Below are positions 8,201 through 17,251 of a DNA stretch of 64,000 bases, piece by piece (positions within the stretch are counted from its first letter, which is position 1; every line of letters starts with the position of its first letter). Origin of the DNA: Rhizobiales bacterium PAR1 (GTDB lineage Bacteria > Pseudomonadota > Alphaproteobacteria > Rhizobiales > Beijerinckiaceae); NCBI GenBank assembly GCA_002256205.1, contig NKIW01000006.1, positions 1 to 64,000 on the forward strand, in the 5' to 3' direction. The notes below the pieces were generated by a model. It had not been told where the DNA came from. It ran no database searches and saw only the letters and a list, made by a program, of their open reading frames with translations. The translations under genes were made by a program, and so were the position numbers.

Positions 8201-9133
8201 TCAGAGACGGAAATCTTCGCCGAGATAAAGCCGCCGGACATCGGGCGAGGCGATGATCTCGTCGGGCGTGCCTTCCATCAAGACCTGGCCGGAATGAATG
8301 ATATAGGCCCGGTCGATGAGGCTCAGGGTCTCGCGGACGTTATGATCGGTAATCAGAACGCCGATTCCGCGCGCTTTGAGGTGCAAAACGAGATCCTGAA
8401 TATCACCGACCGCAATGGGGTCGATGCCCGCGAAAGGTTCATCAAGCAGCATGAACTTCGGGCGGCCCGCCAGCGCGCGCGCGATCTCGCAGCGGCGACG
8501 CTCACCGCCAGAAAGCGCGATCGAGGGGGACTTCCGCAGCCGCGTGATCGAAAATTCCTCCAGGAGCGAATCAAGCTCGTATTCGCGCTTCTTCTTGTCC
8601 GGCTCGACCGATTCGAGCACGGCGCGAATGTTGTCCTCAACGTTGAGACCACGAAAAATCGAGGCCTCCTGCGGCAGATATCCAATCCCGAGCCGCGCCC
8701 GGCGATACATCGGCAACCCGGTGATATCGAAGCCGTCAAGGTGAATCTGGCCCTGATCCGCCGGAACAAGACCGGTGATCATGTAGAAAACGGTAGTCTT
8801 GCCAGCACCGTTCGGGCCAAGGAGACCGACAGCCTCGCCGCGCCGGACATCGAGGCTGACATCCTTGACGACCTGCCGCTTGCCGTAGGTCTTGCCGAGC
8901 GAATAGGCTGAGAGGACATGCTCGCCGGTCGGTTTTTCGCTCGGGGATGCAGCGCGCGGCGTGGGAATCACCATCATGGGATGGCCTGAGCCGGAAGGCG
9001 CAGAAGTGCGCGTCCCTGCCTCGGCAAGGCTTGCCGAGGGGGATGTCATCTCGTTCTTGCGCGCCGGCTTCTTCAACCGGCTGAGCCACTTGCCCAGCAC
9101 CCGTCCTGCTCCAGACCCTACGCCCCAATCCAT
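8201..9133 (-). CDS. lptB: LPS export ABC transporter ATP-binding protein LptB
   Basis: ATPase that, with LptFG-LptC, extracts lipopolysaccharide from the inner membrane. It has Walker A GPNGAGKT at residues 106-113, signature LSGGE, Walker B FMLLDEP and an H-loop in ITDHNVRE. The frame as drawn is 310 residues against about 240 for ordinary LptB. The extra ~70 N-terminal residues are basic then Pro/Ser-rich and low-complexity. Possible later starts are ATGs at 9049 and 8977; none has a clear ribosome site, so the true N-terminus is open. It follows lptA by 89 bp. Confidence 0.92.
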   Translation of the reverse strand: MDWGVGSGAGRVLGKWLSRLKKPARKNEMTSPSASLAEAGTRTSAPSGSGHPMMVIPTPRAASPSEKPTGEHVLSAYSLGKTYGKRQVVKDVSLDVRRGEAVGLLGPNGAGKTTVFYMITGLVPADQGQIHLDGFDITGLPMYRRARLGIGYLPQEASIFRGLNVEDNIRAVLESVEPDKKKREYELDSLLEEFSITRLRKSPSIALSGGERRRCEIARALAGRPKFMLLDEPFAGIDPIAVGDIQDLVLHLKARGIGVLITDHNVRETLSLIDRAYIIHSGQVLMEGTPDEIIASPDVRRLYLGEDFRL

Positions 9134-9222
9134 ATAGCGCTTTTACGCCGCCGGGATCGCTGCCGCTTTAGAACATCCCGGCGAAAAGAGGAAACCGGAT
9201 TTCCGCGCGAGCCCCTACGGCT

Positions 9223-9915
9223 TCAATTCTTCTTCGTGCCGCACTCGCCGCCGGACTTCTTCTTGTCGTCGCTGCCCGGCGTGAAAATGCCCTGCACACG
9301 GCCGCCGGTGACTGTCGCGCGTCCGGTCTTGACATCGTAGACCGCGCGTTCGCCACGCTGGACGTTGTCGCAATCGGCAATGACGACGTTACCCGTGAGA
9401 GTCACGGTTTCGACCGCCGCGTCATAGGTCATGAAGTTCGCCGTGGCCGATTGCGTGCCGGAAATGATCGAGACCGGCCCGTCAAAATCGATCTTGCGGA
9501 TCGAACTCTGGCTGGCGGCGGAGGCGCCAGGAGTCGTCTGTCCGCTGTTCTTGCTGCTGGTGTAATAGACGGTCATGTTGGGCGACCGCACAGTCGATTG
9601 GCCCTGTACCACTACGACATCGCCGGAATAGACAGCGCGGTTTTCCTTGTCGAAGACCTCGAGCTTGTTCGAATCGATCTTGATCGGCTCCTTGGAATTA
9701 CCGCCAAAGCCGGCAAAGGGGGCGCCGGAGCCCTTCTTGCCTTTGCCTTCTGTCGCCTTTGCGGGCGCGGTATTCTGCGCTGCCGCCGGCAGGCTGGCGA
9801 AGCCGAGCGCAAGGAAGGCCGCGAAAATCCCGAAGCGGGAGGTCTTCCGGACTCCCGCGAGAACGAAAGAAAGCGTCGTAACGGAAGAAAGAATCTTGGT
9901 CATGGTCCTTGTCAT
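9223..9915 (-). CDS. lptA: Periplasmic LPS bridge protein LptA
   Basis: Periplasmic OstA/LptA-domain protein that forms the beta-jellyroll bridge carrying LPS to LptDE. The 230-residue protein has an N-terminal signal segment with a hydrophobic stretch (IFAAFLALGFASLPAAA) and cleavage near AAAQ, then the beta-strand repeats (residues 75-205: IKIDSNKLEVFD, VYSGDVVVVQG, VTLTGNVVIAD). An acidic/basic tail ends the protein. The ATG at 9915 overlaps the lptC stop by 4 bp, which indicates translational coupling. The n-region before the hydrophobic stretch is long (about 25 residues); the only other ATG is four codons in. Confidence 0.9.
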   Translation of the reverse strand: MTRTMTKILSSVTTLSFVLAGVRKTSRFGIFAAFLALGFASLPAAAQNTAPAKATEGKGKKGSGAPFAGFGGNSKEPIKIDSNKLEVFDKENRAVYSGDVVVVQGQSTVRSPNMTVYYTSSKNSGQTTPGASAASQSSIRKIDFDGPVSIISGTQSATANFMTYDAAVETVTLTGNVVIADCDNVQRGERAVYDVKTGRATVTGGRVQGIFTPGSDDKKKSGGECGTKKN

Positions 9916-10700
9916 TCCTCTGCGGCGGCGGGCTCGGTGTCTTCACCAGCGGCCTTGGCCCTATCGCGCGCCTGCGTATTGACGAAAACGCTGCGAACGC
10001 GGCCCTCGAAAATCAGTTTGCGGCCGTTGTCGAGCACCCGCATGCTCTCGGCCTCGACGTCGCCCTGCGGCATTGTCACCTCGACCGGCTTGTCGGTGAT
10101 GATCGTGCCGCTCTTGAACTCGATCTGTGCATCTTTCAGTCGGGCGTTGAGCCCGGTTTCGGTGCGTACGGTCAGGCCGCCGTCGACATCCAGCCGCTCG
10201 ATCTTGCTGTCATAAACGCCGCGCGCGCCTTCAAGATTGGCCCAGCCGTCATTGCCGGTCTGGAAGCGCGCCGTGAGGCGATCGAGATCCATGATGTTGG
10301 GCACCTTGAGATCCTGTGTCGCGCTCGTCGCCGTCAACTCGTAGGAGCGCCCGTCGCGCTTGAAACCCGAGAGCTTGGGCTTCTCCATCACGATTTTACG
10401 CCCCTGAATCGAGACGCCCTCCGCTCCGGCATCGACGCCCGTCACCAAACCCGCGAAGCTGCGCAGGACAAGAGAACCGAGAACCGCCGCGCAGCCCAGC
10501 GGGATCGCACGGCGCAAGAACCTGACGCGGCGCGAATGTCGCTCCGCCGCGATAAACGCCGGCTCATGCTGAAGGTGCGGCGGCAATCGGCGCGCGGCGC
10601 GCGGCGGAATGAGGCGCGCCGCCGGCCCGCCTTCCAACTCGCCCTGCCCTGCGCGCGCACCCGCCATTCGGTTCCCTGTCCTGACGACCTGTTTGCCCAC
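9912..10700 (-). CDS. lptC: LPS export protein LptC
   Basis: Inner-membrane-anchored periplasmic protein that receives LPS from LptBFG and passes it to LptA. The 262-residue protein has a cytosolic basic N-terminus, one membrane segment (about residues 66-90, AIPLGCAAVLGSLVLRSFAG) and a periplasmic LptC/YrbK domain of beta strands (100-240). It is longer than E. coli LptC, mostly at the N-terminus, as is usual in this order. An internal ATG at 10667 is a possible later start. It is coupled to lptA by a 4-bp overlap and lies 105 bp after rnd. Confidence 0.85.
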   Translation of the reverse strand: MGKQVVRTGNRMAGARAGQGELEGGPAARLIPPRAARRLPPHLQHEPAFIAAERHSRRVRFLRRAIPLGCAAVLGSLVLRSFAGLVTGVDAGAEGVSIQGRKIVMEKPKLSGFKRDGRSYELTATSATQDLKVPNIMDLDRLTARFQTGNDGWANLEGARGVYDSKIERLDVDGGLTVRTETGLNARLKDAQIEFKSGTIITDKPVEVTMPQGDVEAESMRVLDNGRKLIFEGRVRSVFVNTQARDRAKAAGEDTEPAAAEE

Positions 10701-10805
10701 TCTCGAGCCGGTTCTCTTGCGCCGGTTCAGCGTGGCGAAGTTATGACGAGAGCGCTATTTTCGCCGGTTGGCGTTAACTTTCCGGCGAAGGTGCCGGTCT
10801 CCCTT

Positions 10806-11420
10806 TCAACTGTGGGCGAAAATATCCGTTTCCGGCCAGCCCACGAGATCGAGTTCCGCCCGCGTGGGCAGGAACTGGAAACAGGCCTCGGCCAGCGCGG
10901 TACGGTTCTCGCGCGCCAGCATCATATCGAGTTTGGCTTTGAGCGCATGGAGATGCAGAACATCGGAGGCCGCATAGGCAAGCTGCGCATCGGTCAGGGT
11001 TTCCGCCGCCCAATCCGAGGATTGCTGCTGCTTCGAGAGGTCCACACCCAGAAGCTCGCGCGTAATATCCTTGAGGCCATGGCGATCCGTGTAGGTCCGC
11101 GTGAGGCGCGAGGCGATCTTAGTGCAGTAAACAGGGCTCGGCATGACGCCGAAGGTGTGCCGCAAGACCGCGAGATCGAACCGCCCGAAGTGGAAGAGCT
11201 TGAGGATCGTCGGGTCGGCCAGCATCGCGGTGAGGTTCGGCGCATTGCGCTGGCCCGGCGCAATCTGAATCACATCCGCCGAACCATCGCCGGTCGAGAG
11301 CTGCACCACACAGAGCCGGTCGCGATGCGGCAGGAGACCCAGCGTTTCGGTATCGATCGCCACCACGGAGCCGGCGGGAATAAGGCGGTTGAGGTCACCA
11401 CGGTGAAGGCGAATGGTCAT
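10806..11420 (-). CDS. rnd: Ribonuclease D-type 3'-5' exonuclease
   Basis: DEDDy-family exonuclease acting on structured RNA and tRNA 3' ends. The 204-residue protein carries motif Exo I IDTET (Asp23, Glu25), Exo II in FHFGRFDLAVL and Exo III in YAASDVLHL. It consists of the exonuclease domain only, without the HRDC domains of E. coli RNase D, a short form common in Alphaproteobacteria. I chose the ATG at 11420 (MTIRLHRGDL); the frame extends upstream to 11471 without homology-like sequence. It leads the lpt-rpoN block, a conserved neighbour in this order. Confidence 0.9.
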   Translation of the reverse strand: MTIRLHRGDLNRLIPAGSVVAIDTETLGLLPHRDRLCVVQLSTGDGSADVIQIAPGQRNAPNLTAMLADPTILKLFHFGRFDLAVLRHTFGVMPSPVYCTKIASRLTRTYTDRHGLKDITRELLGVDLSKQQQSSDWAAETLTDAQLAYAASDVLHLHALKAKLDMMLARENRTALAEACFQFLPTRAELDLVGWPETDIFAHS

Positions 11421-11569
11421 GGCAGGGCTATCCAGAGCAAGCGGAACGGCGGCGTATGAGCGCGGAGGCACGGTGTATCACCTCGTCCTTAGAGCAAAAG
11501 CTTCGCCATGCCAATTTCTCGGTTTGGCCGGCATTTTCGCCGCGTTTCTCACCAGCTCAAATTGCGTTT

Positions 11570-11599
11570 TTGCAATGGATTTTCAAAATTTCATATACA
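11570..11599 (+). promoter_or_regulatory. Candidate promoter for the VOC dioxygenase gene
   Basis: TTGCAA (11570-11575) and TATACA (11594-11599) are separated by 18 bases in an AT-rich stretch, 52 bases upstream of the start codon at 11652. The 231 bp between rnd and this gene hold nothing else recognisable. Confidence 0.4.
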
Positions 11600-11651
11600 T
11601 ATTCGCTTCAACGCAAATTCAACGGGCCGCAGGCCCCCAAAGAGACCCCCC

Positions 11652-12599
11652 ATGCAGCTCCATGGCATCCACCATCTCACCGCCGTCACCTCGAACGCGC
11701 AGGCGAATTATCGCTTTTACACCGAGGTTCTCGGCCTCCGGCTCGTGAAAAAAACCGTCAATCAGGATGATACGACCGCCTACCATCTCTTCTACGCCGA
11801 TGGCGAGGCCACGCCCGGCACAGACCTCACCTTCTTCGAATGGCCTGTTCCGCGCGAAAGGCGTGGCACCAACGCGATCACCCGCACGGGGATGCGCGTT
11901 TCTGGACGAGCCAGCCTCGAATTCTGGCTCGCGCGATTCGAAGCGCTTGGCGTCGCCCATGGCGCTATCGCCGAGATTGACGGGCGGTTGACGCTCCCTT
12001 TCGAGGATCATGAAGGGCAGCGCTTTGCACTTGTCGACGATGGCGGCGCAGGCGCGGCCTTCCCTTGGGCAAAAAGCCCGGTGCCGGCCGAGCACCAGAT
12101 CCGCGGCCTCGGTCCGATCGAAATGTCGGTACCGGACCTGACCCATTCCGACCGCTTCCTGCGGCTCGTTTACGATATGCGCGCCGAGCGAACCTATACC
12201 CGTGAAGATGGGATCACGGTTCATGTCTATGTCATGGGCGAAGGCGGCCCGGCGGCAGAGCTTCATGTCGCGGTCGAGCCGCATCTCGCCCCGGCACGGC
12301 AGGGCGCGGGCAGCGTGCATCATGTCGCCTTCCGCGCTAGGGATGACGCCGAATACGCCTATTGGATCGACCGTTATGAGGCTCTTGGGCTGCGCTCGTC
12401 CGGGCCTGTGGATCGGTTCTATTTCAAGAGCCTCTACATCCGCGAGCCGAACGGCATCCTGTTCGAGATCGCGACCGACGGCCCCGGTTTTGCGACCGAC
12501 GAAACCAAGGAAGCCATGGGCACGAGCCTGTCACTACCGCCGTTTCTTGAACATCGCCGCGTCGAGATCGAGGCTGGACTTACCCCACTCGCGCCATGA
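11652..12599 (+). CDS. VOC-family ring-cleaving dioxygenase (MhqO/LinE-PcpA-like)
   Basis: Two-domain vicinal-oxygen-chelate protein, probably an Fe(II) dioxygenase cleaving hydroquinone- or catechol-type rings; members of this group are also called glyoxalase family proteins. The 315-residue protein has repeated VOC modules. The first begins HGIHHLTAV at residue 3 with a metal-ligand His. The second is around residues 150-285, with SVHHVAF and the terminal ligand region [14 protein letters not shown]. The ATG at 11652 fits the family N-terminus ([12 protein letters not shown]). Its 3' end overlaps convergent pcaB by 20 bp, suggesting a place in aromatic catabolism. The substrate cannot be read from sequence. 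Confidence 0.8.
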   Translation: MQLHGIHHLTAVTSNAQANYRFYTEVLGLRLVKKTVNQDDTTAYHLFYADGEATPGTDLTFFEWPVPRERRGTNAITRTGMRVSGRASLEFWLARFEALGVAHGAIAEIDGRLTLPFEDHEGQRFALVDDGGAGAAFPWAKSPVPAEHQIRGLGPIEMSVPDLTHSDRFLRLVYDMRAERTYTREDGITVHVYVMGEGGPAAELHVAVEPHLAPARQGAGSVHHVAFRARDDAEYAYWIDRYEALGLRSSGPVDRFYFKSLYIREPNGILFEIATDGPGFATDETKEAMGTSLSLPPFLEHRRVEIEAGLTPLAP

Positions 12600-13923
12600 G
12601 AACAGCCTCGGCCGCCGCAGTGAGGCGGTCAATGAGCGTTTGGGCGGCCTTGAGGTAGGGCAGCGGCTCGCGCAATGCCGCCCAGTCGACCGGAGATTCG
12701 GTGCGCGCGGCAATCTCGTCGAAGAGATGACGCTCACCGGAGAGTGTGGCTTCCACCGCCTGCTTGACGATTTTGACCGCATCGCCACGCGGAAGATAAT
12801 CCGAGAGCGCAAAACTCGCCGCCTCCGCCAGCACCAGCCCACGCGTCGCGGCAAGATTGGCGCGCATTCGGGCCGGATCGACACGGAGCGCGACCAGCGC
12901 TTCCGCCGCCCGCGCCAACGCCGCGCCGGTTGCGCCGACGAGTGGCGGGAGCGTGAGCCATTCGAGCGTCCAGGCTGCGCCATCGCGCTCGTTGACGTGG
13001 ATTGCCGCCTGATGAAGCGCGCCGGCCTGCACGCCAGCAAAGCGCCCGAGCGAAACAAGAATTTCCGCGATCACCGGATTCTGCTTCTGCGGCAAGGTGG
13101 AGGACCCCCCCGCACCGGCAAAGCCGATCTCGCCGACTTCCGATTGCGAGAGCAGCACGAAATCCGCTCCGATGCGCCCAAGGCTTGAGGCAATCATCGC
13201 AAGAAGATTGCCGAATTCCTCGATCCGGTCGCGCGAGGTATGCCACGGCTCGGCGCGGGCCAGGCCAAGCTCGTCGGCGAGCGCATCCATCACCGCAATG
13301 CCCGGCTCGCCAAGGGCGGAGAGCGTGGCGGTCGCACCACCGAACTGCACAGCGAGCAGGCGCGGGCGGATTTCATCGATGCGCTGGCGGTGGCGCAGCA
13401 GCGGCTGCATCCAGTTCGCCGCCTTGCGGCCGAACAGCGTCGGCGCGGCCTGCTGCCAGCGGGTGCGAGCGAGACAGATGGTCGAGCGATGCTCTTTGGC
13501 CAGAGCGGCCAACGTGCCGATCAGCCCGTCCAGCCTGTCCGAGAAGAGATCAAGCACGGATTTCAGCCGCAGGATCAGCGAAAGCTCGGCGATATCCTGC
13601 GAGGTCGCGCCCCAATGGAGCCATTGCGCGGCTTCAGGCGGCATCTGTGCCTTGAGTGTTGCGACCAGCGCAGGCGCGGCCACGCCATCGCGCTTCATGC
13701 CCTCGCCCAGCGCACCCGGATCGATGAAAGCAGCATCAAGCGCCGCGACCAGCGCCTCGGCGGCCTCATTCGGCACGATGCCGAGCCGGGCCTGCACTAC
13801 TGCGAGCGCCTTTTCGGCGCGGATCATCGCGCCAATTTCAGCGGCATCGGAGAGGAGATGCGCGGTCTCGGGATCGGAGAGCAGGCCGTCATAGAGCGCG
13901 GAATCGAAGGAAAGAGCGGCCAT
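12580..13923 (-). CDS. pcaB: 3-carboxy-cis,cis-muconate cycloisomerase PcaB
   Basis: Converts 3-carboxy-cis,cis-muconate to 4-carboxymuconolactone in the protocatechuate branch of the beta-ketoadipate pathway. The 447-residue protein is a member of the fumarase/aspartase superfamily with its signature [11 protein letters not shown] at residues 273-283 and the first conserved block WGATSQD at 104-110. I chose the ATG at 13923 ([13 protein letters not shown]); the frame runs on to 13998 into pcaG sequence. It is the last gene of pcaCHGB, with about 70 bp after pcaG, and overlaps the convergent VOC gene by 20 bp. Confidence 0.95.
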   Translation of the reverse strand: MAALSFDSALYDGLLSDPETAHLLSDAAEIGAMIRAEKALAVVQARLGIVPNEAAEALVAALDAAFIDPGALGEGMKRDGVAAPALVATLKAQMPPEAAQWLHWGATSQDIAELSLILRLKSVLDLFSDRLDGLIGTLAALAKEHRSTICLARTRWQQAAPTLFGRKAANWMQPLLRHRQRIDEIRPRLLAVQFGGATATLSALGEPGIAVMDALADELGLARAEPWHTSRDRIEEFGNLLAMIASSLGRIGADFVLLSQSEVGEIGFAGAGGSSTLPQKQNPVIAEILVSLGRFAGVQAGALHQAAIHVNERDGAAWTLEWLTLPPLVGATGAALARAAEALVALRVDPARMRANLAATRGLVLAEAASFALSDYLPRGDAVKIVKQAVEATLSGERHLFDEIAARTESPVDWAALREPLPYLKAAQTLIDRLTAAAEAVLMARVG

Positions 13924-13994
13924 GGTGAGGTCCTGTCGCGAGAAAGGGGCAGCATAGCTGCCCCTCGGGGATTGTCGAAGGATGAGAAGACCAC

Positions 13995-14561
13995 TCACAT
14001 ATCAAAAAACACGGTTTCGTTCTCACCTTGAAGGCGGATGATGAAACGGTAGTGCCCGTCCTTCACCTTTTCCGCGATCAGCGTGCGGCGGCGATGCACC
14101 TGCTCGACGCGATTGAGCGCCGGGTCGGTGGCGTGCGCGGCCTCATCCTCGGGGAAATACATCCGGGTATGAAGGTGCATGTTGATGCCGCGCGCAAAGA
14201 CCAGCAGCGTGAGGTGCGGCGCCTGCATCTTGCCGCCGCGCCACTCGAGCGCGCCGGGGCGGATGGTATCGAACCGCCATTCACCGGTCTCGAAAATGGT
14301 GCCCGCACGCGCCCAGAGGGTATTCGCGCCTACCCGGCCCTTGCTGTCGGCCTGATAAAGCTCGAGCATCGCGTCCTTCACCGGCGCACCAGAGCCATCG
14401 ATGACGATGCCTTCGATGACGATCTTCTCGCCCGGGGCCTCAATGACGTTCAGCGTCTCGTTCTGGCGAATGGGAAGGCCGGCATGGCCCGGCAGGGTGC
14501 CGATATGGACATAGGGACCAGCGGTCTGCGACGGGGTTTCCTTGAGGTATTCGACAGGCAT
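13995..14561 (-). CDS. pcaG: Protocatechuate 3,4-dioxygenase alpha subunit PcaG
   Basis: Non-catalytic partner of PcaH in the intradiol dioxygenase that opens protocatechuate to 3-carboxy-cis,cis-muconate. The 188-residue protein has the intradiol fold with TAGPYVHIG near the N-terminus and GRVGANTLWARAGT mid-chain. It lacks the full iron-ligand set, as expected of the alpha subunit. The ATG at 14561 shares one base with the pcaH stop codon; a GTG one codon earlier is possible. Coupled translation would keep the two subunits equal. Confidence 0.95.
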   Translation of the reverse strand: MPVEYLKETPSQTAGPYVHIGTLPGHAGLPIRQNETLNVIEAPGEKIVIEGIVIDGSGAPVKDAMLELYQADSKGRVGANTLWARAGTIFETGEWRFDTIRPGALEWRGGKMQAPHLTLLVFARGINMHLHTRMYFPEDEAAHATDPALNRVEQVHRRRTLIAEKVKDGHYRFIIRLQGENETVFFDM

Positions 14562-15322
14562 CACATGCCCTCCCGCTTGTTCTCGAAGAAGGTCTGCTGA
14601 CGGCCGCGCAGCACGATATCAAAGCGATAGGCGAGGCAATCGAAGGGCCGCATCTCGCCCATATCGAGCTTGGCGACGAGCTGCTGCACCGCGCGCTCAT
14701 CGGCGATGGTATGCACGATCGGGCAGAGCGGAATCAGCGGGTCACCCTCGAAATAGAGCTGGCTGATCAGACGCTGGGCGAAAGCTTCGCCGAAGATCGA
14801 GAAGTGGATATGCGCCGGGCGCCAGTCTGACCCGTGATTCGGCCAAGGGTAAGCACCGGGCTTGATGGTGCGGAAGAAATAATAGCCGTTCTCGTCGGTC
14901 ATGCAGCGTCCGCAACCCCCGAAATTCGGGTCGAGCGGCGCGAGATAGGTATCTTTCTTGTGGCGATAGCGCCCACCAGCGTTCGCCTGCCAGATCTCGA
15001 TCAGCGTGTTCGGCACCGGGCGACCGGCTTCATCCAGCACACGGCCATGGACGATAATCCGCTCGCCGATGGCGAGGCCGGTGGAACCGGTTGCCGAGGC
15101 GAAATTCGAGATGAGATCGTTATCGAGCTCATGGAGCATATCGGCGCGAAATGTGGGGCCGGTTTTCTCGCCGGGGCCCTGATCGAGCGAGAGCAGCGCG
15201 CATTTCGGCGAGCGCAGCACCGAGGTCTTGTAGCCCGGCGTATAGGCCGGGGGATGCCACGAGCGGTCCCGTTTCATGAAATCCGGGCGGCGCGCGTCAG
15301 CGGCGGAGGGGGAAGTCGTCAT
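14561..15322 (-). CDS. pcaH: Protocatechuate 3,4-dioxygenase beta subunit PcaH
   Basis: Catalytic subunit of protocatechuate 3,4-dioxygenase with non-haem Fe(III). The 253-residue protein has candidate iron ligands Tyr119, Tyr158, His171 and His173. Their spacing (39, 13 and 2 residues) matches that of the characterised Pseudomonas enzyme. The block [12 protein letters not shown] carries the two histidines. I chose the ATG at 15322 ([12 protein letters not shown]), preceded by GAGGAAACC on the minus strand; the frame is open further upstream into pcaC. It is followed directly by pcaG. Confidence 0.96.
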   Translation of the reverse strand: MTTSPSAADARRPDFMKRDRSWHPPAYTPGYKTSVLRSPKCALLSLDQGPGEKTGPTFRADMLHELDNDLISNFASATGSTGLAIGERIIVHGRVLDEAGRPVPNTLIEIWQANAGGRYRHKKDTYLAPLDPNFGGCGRCMTDENGYYFFRTIKPGAYPWPNHGSDWRPAHIHFSIFGEAFAQRLISQLYFEGDPLIPLCPIVHTIADERAVQQLVAKLDMGEMRPFDCLAYRFDIVLRGRQQTFFENKREGM

Positions 15323-15362
15323 GGTTTCCTCGCTCGTCTGTCGTGTTGTTCTCAGCTGGACG

Positions 15363-15740
15363 TCAGGCCTTGGCCATCTCGGCATAGGTCTGCTTGGCGA
15401 TCTTGAAAGCAGTGTTTGCCGCCGGCACGCCGGCATAAACCGCGACGTGCATCAGGGCTTCGCGCACATCTTCCATGGTTGCGCCGGTATTGGCGGTGGC
15501 GCGGATATGCATCGCCACCTCGTCATGATGCCCGAGGGCGGCGAGAAGCGCGATGGTAATCATCGAACGCTCGCGATGCGTGATCTGGCTACTGGTCCAC
15601 ACCGTGCCCCAGGCGCCCTCGGTGATGAAATCCTGAAACGGCAGATCAAACGGCGTCTTGTTGGCCTCGGCGCGGTCGACATGCGCGTTGCCGAGCACCG
15701 AGCGGCGCGTTTTCATGCCGATGTCCTTGCGGTCCGCCAT
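15363..15740 (-). CDS. pcaC: 4-carboxymuconolactone decarboxylase PcaC
   Basis: Decarboxylates 4-carboxymuconolactone to 3-oxoadipate enol-lactone. The 125-residue protein is a complete CMD-fold decarboxylase ([21 protein letters not shown], then [19 protein letters not shown]). It is the single-domain form, not fused to an enol-lactonase domain. It heads the pcaCHGB operon, divergent from pcaQ with 96 bp between. In many relatives pcaD precedes pcaC here; it is missing from this window. Confidence 0.95.
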   Translation of the reverse strand: MADRKDIGMKTRRSVLGNAHVDRAEANKTPFDLPFQDFITEGAWGTVWTSSQITHRERSMITIALLAALGHHDEVAMHIRATANTGATMEDVREALMHVAVYAGVPAANTAFKIAKQTYAEMAKA

Positions 15741-15798
15741 GTCCCATCTCCTGTTGATCAGGTCCTATTCTCATGCGTGTCTTCCTTCATGTAAAATG

Positions 15799-15826
15799 AT
15801 ATTATCTGCCTGATGTATGCTATCAA
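15799..15826 (-). promoter_or_regulatory. Candidate promoter of pcaCHGB
   Basis: On the minus strand TTGATA (15826-15821) and TAATAT (15804-15799) are separated by 16 bases, about 60 bases upstream of pcaC. The -35 overlaps the pcaQ ribosome site on the other strand. The published rhizobial PcaQ box (ATAACC-N4-GGTTAA) is not present as such. Confidence 0.45.
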
Positions 15827-15836
15827 GGAATGTATG

Positions 15837-16751
15837 ATGATCGATGCCCGCATCCGCCTTCGCCATCTCGCGGCGTTTCTGGAAATCAGTCGTCGCAAAA
15901 GCGTCAGCCGGGCGGCGGAAGCACTGCACCTGACGCAGCCCGCGATCTCCAAGACGCTGGCGGAACTCGAAGATATTCTCGGCCTCGCGTTGATGACGCG
16001 CAGCCGCGCGGGGATCGCGCTGACGCCTGCTGGTGAAGTCTTCCTGCATTATGCGGCGACCAGCCACGCGGCGTTGCGACAAGGGATCGACGCCATCGCA
16101 CAGACGAAAATGGCGGCTTCCACGCCCCTCGCGATCGGCGCGCTCCCGAGCGTGGCGGCGCGCGTCATTCCCGGCACGGTCATGCGGTTTCGCGCGGCGC
16201 GGCCGGGCGCCATTCCGCGCATTGTCACAGGGCCGAACGGTTACCTCCTTGATCAATTGCGGCTCGGCGAGCTGGATCTCGTCGTCGGGCGGCTCGGCAG
16301 CCCCGAGGCAATGCGCGGCCTCTCGTTCGCGCAGCTCTATTCGGAGCGTATCGCGGTCGTTGTTCGCCCCGGACATCCGCTGATCGAGACCCCGGATATT
16401 GCGCGCATCACCGAGTTTTCCGTGTTGCTCCCCGAGCGCGGCGCGGCGATCCGCGCTCTGGCAGAGCGATTCCTGATCGCCAACGGCATCGGCGAACTGC
16501 CGAACCGGATCGAGACGGTGGCGGATGCCTTCGGGCGCGCTTTCACCCGGCAAACCGATGCGGTCTGGATCATCTCGAATGGTGTCGTCGCGCTGGATCT
16601 GGCCGAAGGCGCGCTGGTCGAACTCCCTTTCGATATGGGCGATACCAGCGGTCCGGTCGGCCTCACCTTGCGCACCGATGCGCCGGACAGTCCGGCGCTA
16701 CGGATGTTCACAACAGCCCTGCGCGAGGTGACGCGCGCGCTTCAGGCGTGA
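15837..16751 (+). CDS. pcaQ: LysR-type transcriptional activator PcaQ
   Basis: Probable activator of the divergent pca operon, responding in relatives to beta-carboxy-cis,cis-muconate. The 304-residue protein has the LysR HTH at residues 5-65 (FLEISRRKSVSRAAEALHLTQPAISKTLAELE) and a periplasmic-binding-like effector domain from about residue 95. The start MIDARIRLRHL matches the typical PcaQ N-terminus. The ATG at 15837 follows AAGGAA by six bases; ATGs at 15834 and 15813 are in frame. The divergent location next to pcaC supports the name. Confidence 0.9.
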   Translation: MIDARIRLRHLAAFLEISRRKSVSRAAEALHLTQPAISKTLAELEDILGLALMTRSRAGIALTPAGEVFLHYAATSHAALRQGIDAIAQTKMAASTPLAIGALPSVAARVIPGTVMRFRAARPGAIPRIVTGPNGYLLDQLRLGELDLVVGRLGSPEAMRGLSFAQLYSERIAVVVRPGHPLIETPDIARITEFSVLLPERGAAIRALAERFLIANGIGELPNRIETVADAFGRAFTRQTDAVWIISNGVVALDLAEGALVELPFDMGDTSGPVGLTLRTDAPDSPALRMFTTALREVTRALQA

Positions 16752-16891
16752 GAACGCCATTCCGCCACGATTTTGCCGTGGCGCAACGGAACAAACCCGC
16801 CCTAATCTCGAAAGACAGGCGATTCGTTCTCGCCAAGTGCGGAAGCGCCGCTATCCTGCGACGAGTGCATTTCAATAGCCGGGGGGGCTTG

Positions 16892-17248
16892 ATGGGCCGA
16901 TTGTCGACACATGTGCTGGATACCGTCAGCGGGCGCCCTGCTGCGGGCATGCGAATCGAGTTTCTTGAAGCCAAGGCCGACGGCGGCTGGGAGCACCAGG
17001 CGGAGATCACCACCAACGCCGATGGCCGCACCGACAAGCCGGTGATGGCTGGCGAGGATTTTCGGACCGGGCGCTACCAGCTTCGATTTCACGTCGCGGA
17101 ATACTTCCGGGCGCAGGGTGTGGCGCTCGCCGATCCGCCGTTCATCGATATCGTGCCGATCCACTTCGGCATGGCGGAAGCGGATGGGCACTATCATGTG
17201 CCGCTGCTCTGCTCGCCCTGGACCTATTCCACCTATCGCGGCAGCTGA
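16892..17248 (+). CDS. hiuH: 5-hydroxyisourate hydrolase (transthyretin-like) HiuH
   Basis: Hydrolyses 5-hydroxyisourate, the urate oxidase product, to OHCU. The 118-residue protein starts MGRLSTHVLDTVSGRPA and ends with the family signature YRGS; it has the usual length. The frame is open back to 16748, but the ATG at 16892, after a G-rich stretch, gives the standard N-terminus. It is separated by only 3 bp from the PuuE-UraD fusion, so the two are an operon for the middle of urate breakdown. The urate-oxidising enzyme is not in the window. Confidence 0.94.
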   Translation: MGRLSTHVLDTVSGRPAAGMRIEFLEAKADGGWEHQAEITTNADGRTDKPVMAGEDFRTGRYQLRFHVAEYFRAQGVALADPPFIDIVPIHFGMAEADGHYHVPLLCSPWTYSTYRGS

Positions 17249-17251
17249 GAC

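Noticed and set aside
11488-11560. Third copy of the palindromic intergenic element upstream of the VOC gene
   Set aside because: Only AGAGCA and a few T-rich words match; the conserved ends and AACCGG core are missing.
15741-15836. Canonical rhizobial PcaQ box
   Set aside because: ATAACC-N4-GGTTAA is not present between pcaC and pcaQ; only a promoter-like pair was found.
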